Assembly: GCA_000231825.2 (NCBI GenBank)
Contig: JH720343.1
Location: forward strand, 543,204-607,203
Direction: 5' to 3'
From: Tetrahymena elliotti 4EA
Lineage: Eukaryota > Ciliophora > Oligohymenophorea > Hymenostomatida > Tetrahymenidae
DNA: 64,000 bases
The first letter of the stretch is position 1; each line of letters opens with the position of its first letter. The notes under the pieces were generated by a model. That model saw nothing but the letters and a program-made list of their open reading frames with translations, made no database searches and was not told the origin of the DNA. Below, one piece after another: positions 1 to 11,959 of this stretch. The translations under genes were made by a program, and so were the position numbers.

Positions 1-423
1 GAAATATTCAGTAATGAATCTGTTGTTCTAGCTTTAAAAACAAAGTCAAGAAATAAATATTCATGAGAAATTAAAATTAAAAAAAATGTAAGTAATACTT
101 TAAATTATATGATAAAAAGAACGGGATTTACTCATTGAGATATTGATGATTTATAATAATAGATAACTAAAAATTTTAAAATAATTTCATACTTTTCCCA
201 AATAAAGCCAAAAACACAAATAAAGAAGGTTTTTTATACATAATATTACAAGTTGTGTTAAAATAATAAAACTCAGTTCTAAGTTATAGCATTGAACTAA
301 AATCATTATTCAATTTTATAAAAAATTATAATTTATATTTGACTACTTATGTACTTATGGTGAAATTGAGAAAAAACTTTGAGTTATTGTTAGTAAAAAA
401 ATAAAATATTTAATTATTTACAA

Positions 424-521
424 TGACAAATATATTTCTAGAAAAAATTAAATTACCAAAAAATTTATTAAATTTTATCGATATTTCATTAATCCAATTT
501 TTTCTAGAAATCTTCTTGTCA
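424..521. repeat. Imperfect inverted repeat with about 32-nt arms
   Basis: The left arm (424-455) and right arm (490-521) are reverse complements at about 26 of 32 positions, with a shared 16-nt core ATTTCTAGAAAAAATT and TGACAA at the outer end. The spacer is 34 nt. It lies in DNA that the right duplication copy lacks. It could be a remnant of a small non-autonomous element or simply a hairpin. Confidence 0.6.
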
Positions 522-639
522 AATTAAATTAAATTTCATATGGATCTTTAGTAAATAATTAAATATTTAGTTTTTTTAATAAAAATAGCTCAAAATATTG
601 CCTGACCTTCATTTTTTTAAATAGAATAACTAATTTAAA

Positions 640-1030
640 TTTATGAAATTTATAAAAATCATGAAAAACTATTAAATCAACTTCATAATAGATAAATAAG
701 TGAAGAGTAAAAATGTTTTCTTGAAAATTTTATCTTTAATAGAGTTATTACTTGCTTCTTAATAAGGTTTTTTTTAATACTATCATTTTGGTACTTTAGT
801 GATTACTAATTTAGATTACTTGTTATTTGTGGTTATAACTAATTTAAAGTTATAAAATTTAATAAAACAAAAATCATGAAAAATGATAAAATCAATTATT
901 ATTTATTCAGTGAAGGCTGAATGTTTTTTCTTGAAAGTTTTATCTTTTAATAGAGTTACTCCTTACTTAATAAAGTTTTTTTAATACTATCATTTTGAAG
1001 ATTACTAATTTAGATTACTTGTTAAATGAT
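640..1030. repeat. Two diverged direct repeats, third copy at 4325-4475
   Basis: Segments at about 640-830 and 840-1030 align in order: a run around AATACTATCATTTTG, then ATTACTAATTTAGATTACTT. A single matching segment stands upstream of the second channel gene at about 4325-4475. So the upstream region of the left gene had its own internal duplication. Non-coding in all three copies. Confidence 0.7.
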
Positions 1031-1144
1031 AATAATTGTGGTTAAAACGAAAGATTTACCTTCAAGCATAATTAATATTATTAAAAAAATTTTTTAAACA
1101 ACAATAAAAAAAAGAAGAAAAGATAAAAGAAGTAATTTTATTTG

Positions 1145-1266
1145 CCATAGTTGCTCAAAGTTAATGTGATTTTTTGAAATAATTTTTTTGGAAAATTGTA
1201 AACCTAATTTTTTCAAAAATTAAAGTACCTTTAATTTGAAATCACCTTTACTTTTAGCAACTATGG
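1145..1266. mobile_element. MITE-like inverted-repeat insertion, 122 bp
   Basis: The element begins CCATAGTTGCT and ends AGCAACTATGG, a perfect 11-bp terminal inverted repeat that extends imperfectly to about 30 nt inward (a further shared GTGATTT). The right duplication copy (about 4583-4590) is continuous where this element sits, so it looks like an insertion after, or an excision following, the duplication. TTTATT occurs on both sides and may be a target-site duplication, but it also suits AT-rich chance. No coding capacity. Confidence 0.6.
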
Positions 1267-1357
1267 TAGTTTATTAGATTTGTTTGGATTAAAAATCATT
1301 TTTACAATTTAAAGGGTGGAAGCTATCCTGAAAAAGATAATCTGAATTCAAAGCAAC

Positions 1358-2701
1358 ATGTAAAAAAAATAAATAGAAGATTAAAATACAGTCAATTTAA
1401 GGATCATAGAAAGACAAATAGGCGAGAGAATAGTAAAGAAAGGTGAAACCCGCTAGTAATTCTAGGGTAGATTAGAATTAGAAAACAAGAAATGGGATGA
1501 ATGGACAAATTAGGTATTGGTTCATAACTGTAACAGTTTTAAAGGATTCAAGGAAAAAACAATTCTTGTGCCAATTTACACAAAACTTATTATCAAAAGA
1601 CTTAAAAACTTCAAAATGAATGAAGGAAACGGTAATCTTTTATTTACTCAACTCATATGGATAAATTGTAAATAAGGGCCATAGGAAATAATAGATATGC
1701 TATTAAATGATAAAATAGGCTTGAAGTGTAGAAGAGGCTATTCAAAAGAAATTTCGATTAATTCTGAAAATGCTACTATCAAGAATAAAGATGGTTTTAT
1801 ATCAATGAAAATAAGAGATGAAGTAGATGTTTCTCTTGAGGGCGATCTATAAAACTTCCCTTTTACTGAGTTCTATGCTTAGTTTCATTTTGAACTTTCT
1901 TAAATGAGTGTTGATATTATGGGCGAGTAATATTTAGTAAAATTTCTTTTCCATTAGAATGAAGAAACCTCAAATATGATTATAGCTAAAGATGCCCTCA
2001 AAGAGTAATTTGATTTCAAAGTAGCTTTTAATAAGCATAAAGCTCTCTTCCCCATTAACAAAAAAACTAATTCAGAGCATAAGGAGTTAACTCTTCATTT
2101 TTATTCTGTTGCTGACTATAAAATTGCATTATATTAAGAACCAATAGGCATAGTTTGCACTATCTACTTGCCTATTTTAGTTCTATCAATGATATGTATG
2201 AGTATTTTTGCAACTAATCATGATCTTACAGCAAGAATAAGTACAATTGCCACACTTACTCTTGCTTATATAGCATTCATCCCTACTGTTAGATCCATTA
2301 TCCCTTCAGTACCTTATTTAACATTTGGAGATTATCTTATCTAGTTAAACTTGGCAGGATGCCTATTGTTATTATTCTCAAGTTACCTTTCAGATAGATG
2401 GGGAGTTATAGATTACACAGAAGAAATGAATAATTATTCATTAAGTCTTTTGTTTGTACTTACATCAGGATTTTTTGGTTTTCCATTTCTTGCAGTTTTT
2501 TTTTAAACTCTTTACTTTTATCTTTTTAAAAGAAAACAATTCTTGCGTGTTAAAAAATTAGCTTCACCATAAAATTCAGGAAGTGATTTTGATTATGAGA
2601 ATTGGTATAGACCAAAAATATATGAAATTGCTGATCCTTCTCATGTGTAAACATGGAGTGAGTACAAAGAAACTAAAATTAAAATTGAAAATAAAATATG
2701 A
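1358..2701 (+). CDS. Pentameric ligand-gated ion channel subunit, copy 1
   Basis: A single open frame of 447 residues under TAA/TAG=Gln, ending in TGA; the same ATG is conserved in copy 2. It is a pentameric ligand-gated channel subunit, expected to open an ion pore in a membrane on ligand binding. The extracellular beta-sandwich runs from about residue 55 to 255, with the family strand reading ILVPIYTKLIIKRLKN and the loop region QNFPFTEFYAQFHFEL. That loop matches the Cys-loop position but has neither cysteine, as in prokaryotic homologues. TM1 starts near IALYQEPIGIVCTIYLP. TM2-TM3 carry the family pattern RISTIATLTLAYIAF and IPSVPYLTFGDYLI, and TM4 ends near FYLFKR. No N-terminal signal peptide is evident; an unseen upstream exon could supply one. 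Ligand and ion selectivity cannot be read from the sequence. Confidence 0.85.
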
Positions 2702-4682
2702 TGATAATATATTACAACAAATCATAGCTTAGATTTTAATATATTTTCTAAGCAGATTTAAGTCATTATATTGTATTCCTGATAAAAAAAAAGTATGTGA
2801 GCTTTTCCATTCTGCTTTTAAAAAGATAATTTGTTTTTAATTATTTAATATCAAGAATTTTTATCAACATATTTTTGATACTTTTTTTATTTAAAAATTT
2901 AGTAATAAATTAAGATTAAAATAAAAATTTTTATGTACTGTACAGTAGAATCTTTTAAATTTGGTATTTGTTTCAAAATTATCAATAAGTTATTATCAGA
3001 TGTAAGGCAAATAATACATTCATTAATTAAGGACTGATTAAATTAAATAACAATGTTTTAAAGTTTTTTTTCATTTTACTTAATTATTTTCTTCTTATAT
3101 TTACACATTTAAAAAATAATAACTTATTTTAGAAAATCGATTTGATTAACAAAGTGATGATCAAAATTATTGTCTTAATATTGATCGTCATCCTGAAAAA
3201 AGATGTTTATTTTAATTTCACTAGCATAAAATAAAAGTAAAAAAAAGAACTTTGTGTAAATCTAAGGATAAAAGAGTCTTGAAAATACTAAAATTGTCTT
3301 CAAAAAATAAATTTAAAAGCCTAAAATAAACAAATAATTCTATTTTTTTATTGACCAAGTTTTTATGAATAATTTTTTTAATTTTTGATAAAAAAAATGA
3401 ATGAAATAAAATTTTAATACATTCCTCAAGAATTTTTTTTAAAAGTAGGTGATTCCTTGTCAACATTCTCCTCACAATTTTTGAGTATTAAGGTATCTAT
3501 CTATTTTTTTGATTTCAAGCATATATTTTTGTTTGTTTTCAGGTTTAAATATTTTATCTATGAAATAAAATGGTATATAAAATTAAATAAAGTCATGAAT
3601 TCATTAATTAAAATTGAAATACTTTAACTAAAAATATTTTTATGGTTGTCTTTAGGTACTTTTATAAATAGAATGGAATGATTGAATATAACTGTAAAAA
3701 GCAAATGAGTTAAAAGAAGTTATGAATGGGCTTGTAAAAAAAAATGAAATTAGATAAATTAAAAATAGCCTGCATGATCTTAAGCAGTTTATAATATAAT
3801 GGTTAATTATTAGATTAATAAATAATCAAACTTTTTTTATATTTAGATTTGTAGTAGATTCCATCAGGAAAAGTGCTAGGCGAATAAGAAATGATAAAAA
3901 AAAATAACCTTTTTATTTTGTAATATTCAGTGATGAAATGTTAATCTTTAAAAAAAATGCCAAGAAATAAATTATCATGAAAAATTAAATTTAAAAAATA
4001 TGAGTTGAAGACTTTAAATTATATGATTAAAAGGAATGGGATATATCAATTGAGAAATATGAATGATAGATAGATAGATAAAATAATAGATTAACGAAAA
4101 CTTACAAAAAAATATTTCATTTTTCCTAAAGTAGGCCCAAAAAAATAAATAAGGAAGGTTTTGTTTAATTTAAGAGTTGCGTAACCATAACAAAGTTCAA
4201 AATCAATAAAATCAGTTTTAAGTTTGGCATTAAACTAAAATCATTATTCTTTTTTCAAAATAAAAAAATTTAATTATTTGAAGAACTTAAAAAACAGATT
4301 TAAACTTATTTTTAAAACTTAAAAAAAACTATAAAATTTATTATTATTTATTCACAATAAATAAGTTAAGGCTAATTAAATATATATTTTTTCTTTATCG
4401 CTCCTTACTTTTTGAATAAAGTTTTTTTTAATACTATCATTTTGGTGATCAATAATTTAAATTATTTGTTGTAATAATTATATTTAAAAAAAAGAATAAC
4501 TTTACAACATAATTAATATTAATTATAAAAATTTAACAGAAATAAAAGAATAAAAGAAGAAGAAAATTTAAGAAAAGTAATTTATTTGTTTATTAAAAAT
4601 GTTTTGATAAAAAAAATTATTTTTACATATTAAAAAAGTGTAAGTTTGCACAGAAAAAGAAAATCTGGATTCGACAACTTAA
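2702..4682. other. Intergenic between the channel genes
   Basis: AT-rich, with the 3' flank of copy 1 followed by the start of the second duplication unit near 3920. A short GATA microsatellite lies at about 4067-4079. No coding frame of protein-like composition was found on either strand. Confidence 0.7.
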
Positions 4683-6119
4683 ATGTAAAAAAAATAAATA
4701 GAAGATTAAAATATTGTGTAATAAAGGATCAAAGAAAGAAAAATTGGTGAGAGAAAAGCTAAGAAAGGTGAAACTCATTAATAATTTTTGGATAGAATAG
4801 AATTAGAAAACAAGAAATGGGATGAATGGACAAATTAGATATTGGTTCATAACTGCAACAATTTTAAAGGATTCAAGGAAAAAACAATTCTTGTACCAAT
4901 TTACACAAAACTTATTATCAAAAGACTTAAAAACTTCAAAATGAATGAAGGAAACGGTATTCTTTTATTTACTCAACTCATATGGATAAANNNNNNNNNN
5001 NNNNNNNNNNNNNNNNNNNNNNNNNNNNNNNNNNNNNNNNNNNNNNNNNNNNNNNNNNNNNNNNNNNNNNNNNNNNNNNNNNNNNNNNNNTTAAATGATA
5101 AAATAGGCTTGAAGTGTAGAAGAGGCTTCTCAAAAGAAACTTCGATTACTTCTGAAAATGCTACTATCAAGAATAAAGATGGTTTTATATCTATCACTAT
5201 AAGAGATGAAGTAGATGTTTCTCTTGAGGGTTATCTATTCAATTTCCCTTTTACTGAATTTTATGCTTCATTTCATTTTGAACTTTCTTAAATGAGCGTG
5301 GATATTAACAGGGAGTAATATACAGTAAGATTTCTTTTCCATTAGAATGAAGAAACCTCAAATATGATTATAGCTAAAGATGCCCTTAAAGAGTAATTTG
5401 ATTTCAAAGTAGCTTTCAATAAGTAGAAAGCTCTATTCCCTATTGACAAGAAAACTAATTCAGAACACAAGGAGTTAACTCTAAACTTTTATTCTGTTGC
5501 TGATTATAAAATTGCATTATATTAAGAACCGATTGGCATTATTTTCACTATCTATTTACCTATTCTAGTTCTATCAATGATATGCATTAGTATTTTTGCA
5601 AGTAGTCATGATCTTACAGGAAGAATAAGTTCAATTGCTACACTTGCTCTTGCTTATATAGCATTTATCCCCACGGTGAGATCAATTATCCCTTCAGTAC
5701 CTTATTTAACATTTGGAGATTATCTTATCTAGTTCAACTTGGCAGGATGCCTACTGCTATTACTCTCAAGTTACTTTTCCGATAGATGGGGAATTACAGA
5801 TTTTACAGAAGAAATGAATGACTCATCATTAAGTGCTTTGTTTGTACTTACATCTTGTCTTTTTGGTTTTCCATTTGTTGCTGTTTTTTATAAAACTCTT
5901 CATTTTTATCTTTTTAAAAGATAAGAATTCTTATATGTTAAATAATTAGCTTCATCATAAAATTCTTAAGAAAAAACGAGAGATGCTAAAAAAACAGGAA
6001 GTGATTTTGATTATGAGAATTGGTTTAGGCCAAAAATATATGAAATTGCTGATCCTTCTCATATTTAAACATGGAGTTAGTATTAGAATAAAATAAAAAT
6101 TGAAAATAAAATATACTGA
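4683..6119 (+). CDS. Pentameric ligand-gated ion channel subunit, copy 2 (contains gap)
   Basis: Paralogue of the gene at 1358, in the same frame from the corresponding ATG to TGA. It shares the Cys-less loop (FNFPFTEFYASFHFEL) and the TM2-TM3 pattern RISSIATLALAYIAF. One hundred N replace what is 37 nt in copy 1; both lengths leave remainder 1 on division by 3, so the frame is kept. Copy 2 also has about 10 extra residues before GSDFDYENW near the C-terminus, outside the last membrane segment. It reads as 478 residues with the gap counted at 100, about 457 if the gap is really 37. No stop or frameshift is seen, so it is probably functional. Confidence 0.83.
4991..5090. other. Assembly gap (100 N) inside copy 2
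   Basis: Exactly 100 N. By comparison with copy 1, where 37 nt separate the same flanking bases, the true missing sequence is probably about 37 nt encoding the short segment after LIWI in the extracellular domain. Confidence 0.95.
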
Positions 6120-6834
6120 TAAAGATTAAATCTATTGTAACTTATTTACTTTTTTATAATAACAGATTATGAGAATGTATATCATTTAAATAATAATAAT
6201 AATTCTAAAAAAAAAAAAACTTATGTAAGCTTTTGGTTTTTAAGAAGATATTTTATTTCTATTTTTTATGTTTTTTCTAAACAGCTTAATATCTCATTAT
6301 TTATATTAGCTTATTTTTAATCCCTTTTTTATCTAAGCATTGAGGAAGAAATTGCTATCAATATACAAATTTTTATGTTTTGGTTTAGGACCTTTTTTTT
6401 AATATCTGTATCAGTATTATCAATAAATTATTATCAGCATTAAAATAAATAATACATTCATAAATAAAGACCTGATTAAATTAATTAACGATATTTTAAA
6501 GTTTATTTATATTTACTGAATCTAAAAATTTTCTTCTTATATTAATACATTCAAAAAACAATAACTTACTTTAGAAAATAGACTTGATTAGTAAGGTGAT
6601 GAGGAAAATTATTTAAATAATTTAAACCAAAAAAATAAAAAAGAACTATGTGTATATTCACTTTACAAATTAAGAGAGAGAAAAATTTTGAAAATAAAAA
6701 CATAAAATAAACATAATGCTGATTATCTAAATAAAAGATTTATTAATTTTTTTCTCTAACTATTATGAATAAAAAACGGAAACATAATTATTTTAACTTA
6801 CTGGACATAAATTATTTGTTTTCAAATAACCATA
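6120..6834. other. Intergenic, convergent gene ends
   Basis: 3' flank of channel copy 2, largely matching 2735-3480, meeting the 3' end of the minus-strand nuclease gene. Nothing else seen. Confidence 0.7.
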
Positions 6835-7683
6835 TCATTTGATCTTAAAAGTTGCTGTTAAACTGAGGTGATCACTAGAAAAATGAGCATTAGGTAATCC
6901 ATTTGGTCCAATTATCTTCTAATCTGGAATATTTTTAACACTAATAAGATCGAGAGCTTCATGTGAATAAAAGATATAATCAATTATCCTCACTTAAACA
7001 TCATTTGGCTCTCTTATTTTGTAAGTTGTTAAATTTATACCCTAACCTTCATAAACATTTCTCAAAAATCCCCACTCTTTTATTTTTTGTATGCATGTGT
7101 AGGTTGGCTCTGCATTTAAATCTCCAGCTAAAATAATTGGAACATTTTTGAGGCTTTCTTCTTGTTAAAGGCTTTAAATGTGCTTTAATAATTAACTCAC
7201 TTAAACCATTCTCACCTCTTCAAATTATTTTTTTGCTTTTAGATGAGTTACAAGAAGTATTATCATCTTATTTGTTTATTTATCTTTCAGTATTATGCTC
7301 CAAAAAGACTAGTTTAACTACTTTTTTTCTTTCTCTGACTCGTATTAGATTGGCTAGCTTTTAACAATCTAGAATTTTTGTTTACATATTGCAACTAGTT
7401 ATCCATCTTCTCCATCTGGTTTTTTATGAAAAAGTATTTCATGAGTTTTTTCTAATATCTATTTGAATAACTCAGGGTGGTCAACTTCTTCCAAGCAAAC
7501 GATGTCAGCATTAGCTTAATGCTATAAATGTAACTAAAGGCGCTCACTCCTATACTACCACTGTAAGAATTCGTTATTACATTTTGGAAAATCTTGAGAC
7601 AAAGAATCTGCTAACACATTCCATTGAGTTACACTAAAGACTCCAGGCATATTTATTGAATTAAAATAATTTAACATATCCAT
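6835..7683 (-). CDS. Exonuclease/endonuclease/phosphatase family protein (CCR4/nocturnin-like)
   Basis: An intronless frame of 282 residues (ATG at 7683, TGA at 6835), close to the size of the bare catalytic domain. All signature motifs of the Mg2+-dependent EEP fold are present in order: TQWNVLAD (Asn22), CLEEVD (Glu66), LLVTHLKAK (His147), LAGDLNAEP (Asp188, Asn190), RIIDYIFY (Asp235) and SSDHLS (Asp271, His272). The WNVLAD and THLKAK motifs and overall order resemble the CCR4/nocturnin/angel branch. Those enzymes act on poly(A) tails, 2',3'-cyclic phosphates or NADPH, so the exact substrate is open. There is no leucine-rich repeat as in CCR4 and no clear targeting peptide, which suggests a soluble enzyme. 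Residues needed for catalysis look intact. Confidence 0.88.
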
Positions 7684-9157
7684 CTTTTCACTGTTATTTT
7701 TATTTATTAATTAGAAATAAAAAGACAATAATAAATAATTACTTTTTTACTGTGCAATAAAAAATATGAGATCTGACAAGAAAAATAGATTTCGTTTTAA
7801 ATAGATAATTATTTAATTTAGAATCCATAAAAAGAAGGCAATAAAATGTTTTATCCTTACTTTTGAATATTCTAAGCACTGCGAAATAAATATATTTACA
7901 AGCTCATACTTTTTACAGATAAAAAAATGAGTCAATCAATATTACCCATTTAATCATCTACCTGATTACTACTCAAATAAAAGAATTAAAATTTTAAGCT
8001 TCCCCTTCTATAACTCTTTAATTATTTAGCTATACGTTTTTTTTTTTTTTTTCAAAGTTTGTGTAAGAGAGAGAGGTAGTAATTGAATCTATCTTTATGA
8101 AAGAAAATGAGTGCAAACATAATCATGATAGAAGTAGAATATGTAAGTGTGTAGTAACAATAATACTGTATGGTTCTTGATATAACACAGTTTACTAGTC
8201 AGAACCATAATAAAAGGATAGATCTAATTTTTTAGAATCAAATTATTGTTTATGTTCTCAGAAGGCAATAAAACTGGTAAAAACTGTTTTGATATCATAT
8301 TACTCTTTGAGAGAACCTTGAGCATAAAAAATATTTTTGGTATCTATGCATTCATGAAAAATGAATCCTACTTTATGTTTTTAGATCTTAATTTCAATGT
8401 TTATTTGAAAAACTAATTTTTTAGTAAAGGAAATGAAATTATTTGGAATGAGTTTCATTATAGAAAATTTGTTCATTTTTTTTGTTTCTTGAATGATTGA
8501 GTGAGAAATGAAAATTGAATTTTATTAAATAGAGAATGGAATTGATAAATTGCATTTAAATTTTATTTAATCTGATCAAATTTTCAGAGATTTTATTATT
8601 TCGGGAGTTTTTAAAGTGAAATAATTTTTAAAAAGAAAAAATTAAAACAAAAAATTTAAAAAGAAAATAAGAATATGTTAAATAGCAATTAATATTGATG
8701 GGAAGAAAATAAATAATCTCTTTAAAATTTATCTTGCTTTTTCTTATTTTTTTGATTTTTTTGATTACTCATCTAACAAATATTAATGATAAATTTGATG
8801 ATTTCAAGTTTATAATTTTTATTATTTCTTAATCTTACTTTTCTAGGTATTCATTCATCTCTCATTTAGTCTAAGTATTAGGTTTTAATTTTTAATTTTA
8901 TCACATTTTTTGGGATGTTATTATTATATTGTTATCATGGGGATTTTTAAAAAGAAAAATTTAAAATAAAAAATTTACAAAGAAGATATGAATATATTAA
9001 TTAATTCACAAATAATATTGATTGACATACAAACAATTTACTAATCTTTTTAAAACCTATGTTGCCTTTGTGTATTCTTTTTTCTTTTTTTGATTGCTCA
9101 TCAAACAAATAAAAAATATTAAAAATAAATTTGATGATTTTAAGTTTATAATTTTTG
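7684..9157. other. Gene-free stretch with decayed repeats
   Basis: Contains a T16 run (8037-8052), a segment at about 8120-8390 that matches 11960-12240, and a block at about 8590-8870 that repeats at 8940-9200. The latter includes a truncated copy of the last codons of the minus-strand gene that ends at 9158. No intact gene seen. Confidence 0.65.
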
Positions 9158-9200
9158 TCATTTTTTGATCTACTTTTCTAGGTATTCATCTCTCATTTCA
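8590..9200. repeat. Direct repeat covering the 3' end of the 9158-10489 gene
   Basis: About 8590-8870 and 8940-9200 align in the same order (TTTTTAAAAAGAAAAA, then GATGATTTCAAGTTTATAAT or its TTTTAAG variant, then TTCTAGGTATTCAT). The second copy ends inside the 3' coding end of the minus-strand gene, so the first is a detached copy of that 3' end plus flank. Confidence 0.7.
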
Positions 9201-10489
9201 GTCAAAGCAATCATAGCACCACATTTATGTCTCTTAATCTCATAAAGGAAGTGATTAATCTTTTAGCGACATAAGAAATCATTGGTTTGGTTATTTTTTC
9301 TGGGTATTATCTAGATTTCAGCAAAAACAAATGATTTATCTTCCTAAATAGGGTACTTGATTACCATAGATACATTCTAAACTTCAGTCTTTTTGGCTTC
9401 TATTTCATCAAATACCATTTTGTTTTCCAATTCGAGTATTTCAAATTTATTTGCAATTTCTAAAACAGCTTCTTTCAGGCACTTGTAGTCATTTACTTCC
9501 ATTCTACCCCTCAGTATGTCTTTAACCTACAATTTTAATTTCTAATCAGAATTATTTTTGACATTCTCTAGAAGAAATTTTTTTTCTGCTTACACAAGCT
9601 GTTATAAGTCAGCTATTTCCAGTTTTTCTCTATTAACTGGGTCTAATTGAGATCCAAATTCAGGTTACCCAGGCTAAGTATTTTCTGAAAAAAATTTGTT
9701 TACAATTCTTAAGAATTTAATGTGATGCCAGTATTATTTTGGATCTATGCTTGGAGAAATTTTAGAGGAAGATTGAAATTGTCCCTTAAGTTAATCATAA
9801 GAAAACTTATTTATTAGATCTCCAATATCTTTTTTAAATTTTTATTCTGTAGCTACAGAGATTTTAACTGCCAATTCTAATTTTTACTCTAGAGTTTTTC
9901 CTTAAAATTTGGGCTGAGCAAACATATCATTATTCTACTTATTGAATTTCTTTAAGATTTGCTTCATGTCTTCATTAAAAGGTTTAAATTTTGGATCAGT
10001 AGGTACTCCAGAAATATGATATTTTCCATCCTTAATATCATAAACTTTTTCTTCCTTCATTCTTTAAAATCTCAAAATGCTTCTTTCATCATTTTTCCTC
10101 TGAGCCTCTTCAAGCTTTTCCTAGCAATCTTTTTCTGTTAAGCCCATATAAATTGCATATAGTTAGTCCCTGACACCTTCTTCAAAAGCAGCTATTCCTC
10201 TTGGACCTTGATAATAATAGAGTTTAGTGCAGCGCGTGTATAGATAGAAGGCATACTATTCAACAGCATCTTATATGGAAGAAGGGTTATGATTATTTTC
10301 CAAATAATAATCAAAACTCTATCTAACTGTTACATATCCATTCATGTAGAATTCTTTACATTAAGTAAAGTAGTGCTCTACACCCTTGAAAAATAAACCA
10401 ATGTAAGATTTTTAATCCCAGCCACCATTAGGATCGTCATATCCGTAGTCGAAGCGCTATTTAAATTTTTCCAGATTTTCTTAGTTCAT
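9158..10489 (-). CDS. Hypothetical protein, 443 residues
   Basis: An intronless frame from ATG (10489) to TGA (9158) using many TAA/TAG as Gln. The N-terminal third is Tyr/Phe-rich and looks helical (FDYGYDDPNGGWDQ, then FKGVEHYFTQCKEFYMNGY). Charged helical stretches follow (KEEKVYDIKDGKYHISGV), and the last about 80 residues are compact (VSMVIKYPIQEDKSFVF). No signal peptide or membrane segment. I recognise no family. It is under constraint at least in composition: codons favour hydrophobic-polar alternation and the frame is long, whereas the related copy at 12580-13150 is broken. That pair indicates a recent local duplication in which only this copy survived. Confidence 0.75.
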
Positions 10490-11959
10490 TATCAGTCAGT
10501 TATTAATGCGTGTATTTCTTCTAGTTTTTTAGGGAATTTTTTTTGTAGAATTGTTTTTGTTTGTTTATTATTATATTAAAATTTTATTTTTATTTAAAGT
10601 TTTTATAATAACTTTAATTTTTTTTTTGTTTTTTTAATTTAAGTCTTTTTTGACGAGCTGATGTCACTTTATAAGAACTCTCTATTCTTGCTTTCTTTAT
10701 CCAGTTTTTGTTTTTTTATTTTTATGATTTTGAATAACATTCTCAAAATTTTTTGTTTAAAACATTACTGAATTAAAAAGTGGTTTAATTAAAAATGACC
10801 TACAAAAAAAAAACTATTACTGTTGATAAAAAAGTGAATAGGTTATGTAAAAAAGATAGTATAACTAGCCTCAGAAAATTTTTTTTTATGGTGTATTCAA
10901 AAATTTATTTTGATAATTTTTATAATATTTTGTTAATTAAAAAAATATTAACAAATAGTAAGTGGGTATTTATTTTTAACTAAATAAAATATTTTACTCA
11001 AGTTTTTTTTGAAAAAACAATTTTATTGAAATTAAAAATTTTTCTAAAAATAGAAAAAATCCCCCTGAAAGGTTTATTCATTTAATTGTTTTTATTTTTA
11101 CAGATTTTTCATCATATAAATTTTACCAAGGTACAACAATTAATTTCAGTAACACCTTTATCGAAATTGCTTAGAAAAAAGGGATATCAGAAAATGTTAT
11201 TTTTATATTATATTTATCATTTAAATTTGAAGCCTAATATTTTATTGGTTTTTATTGATCAGTAGTATAAATTATATAACTAAACTTAAATACAAATCTA
11301 TTAGGTTTATTATTCTATTATTTTTGAAAAAATGTGTAAAACAATTTAGTTTATTGGTTTTTATTTTTGGTTAAATATCATATTATGTTTATAAGTAATA
11401 AAATAACTCCAATCTGTTAATAAACCATAATTTGAAAATATATTTTTGAAGATTGAATGAAGTGCATAAAAGCCAAAAATATTGATACAAAATTAAAAGC
11501 TGTTTTATATTTTTTCCATCTTTTTTAGAGAAGGATTAGCAATATCAAATGTTGAGATCTGCTTCAATTATAATAGTCAAAACTATTTACTACTTTTTTG
11601 TATATGTTAATAAAACCTTACAGGTAATTAATGAAATTTGTTGTTTATAGAACTATTTATTAGAAGAAAATGAAGTCCTGAAGAAAAATTTGCAATTAAA
11701 AAAAGTATGCTATGATAGGCTATTTTCATCAGAGGAATCTATCTTTAGCTACTTAAAAAAAAGTGACTGGGGAGTAATAGAGTTATACATACTGTCAAAT
11801 TGAACAATATGAGAAAGTCTCCAAGAGATTAATAAGCTGCAGGATAAACTATAGATTAAATAAAAAATAAATGCTATACTTTTAAGAGTCATGTCAGTTA
11901 TAGAATTTAGACTTTATAAAAAATCATGACTAATTACAAAAATAACCATTCATATCAAT

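Larger units (their letters stand above)
1..3490. repeat. Left copy of a tandem segmental duplication
   Basis: This block matches 3920-6740 in the same orientation, including upstream DNA, the channel gene and downstream DNA. Examples of paired sites are the start of the window (AATATTCAGTAATGAA) with 3924 (AATATTCAGTGATGAA), and 2990-3180 with 6425-6605. The left copy is longer because of extra DNA at about 340-620 and an inverted-repeat insertion at 1145-1266. The duplication may begin before the window. Seen directly by eye; exact ends are approximate. Confidence 0.85.
3920..6740. repeat. Right copy of a tandem segmental duplication
   Basis: Same-orientation partner of 1-3490. Coding DNA is much better conserved than flanks, so both copies appear to be under constraint. 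It contains the 100-N gap at 4991-5090. Boundaries are approximate, set where similarity to the left copy fades. Confidence 0.85.

Noticed and set aside
3221..3475. 84-codon minus-strand ORF downstream of the first channel gene
   Set aside because: Phe/Leu/Ile-rich chance frame in non-coding DNA; the matching region of the second duplication copy does not conserve it.
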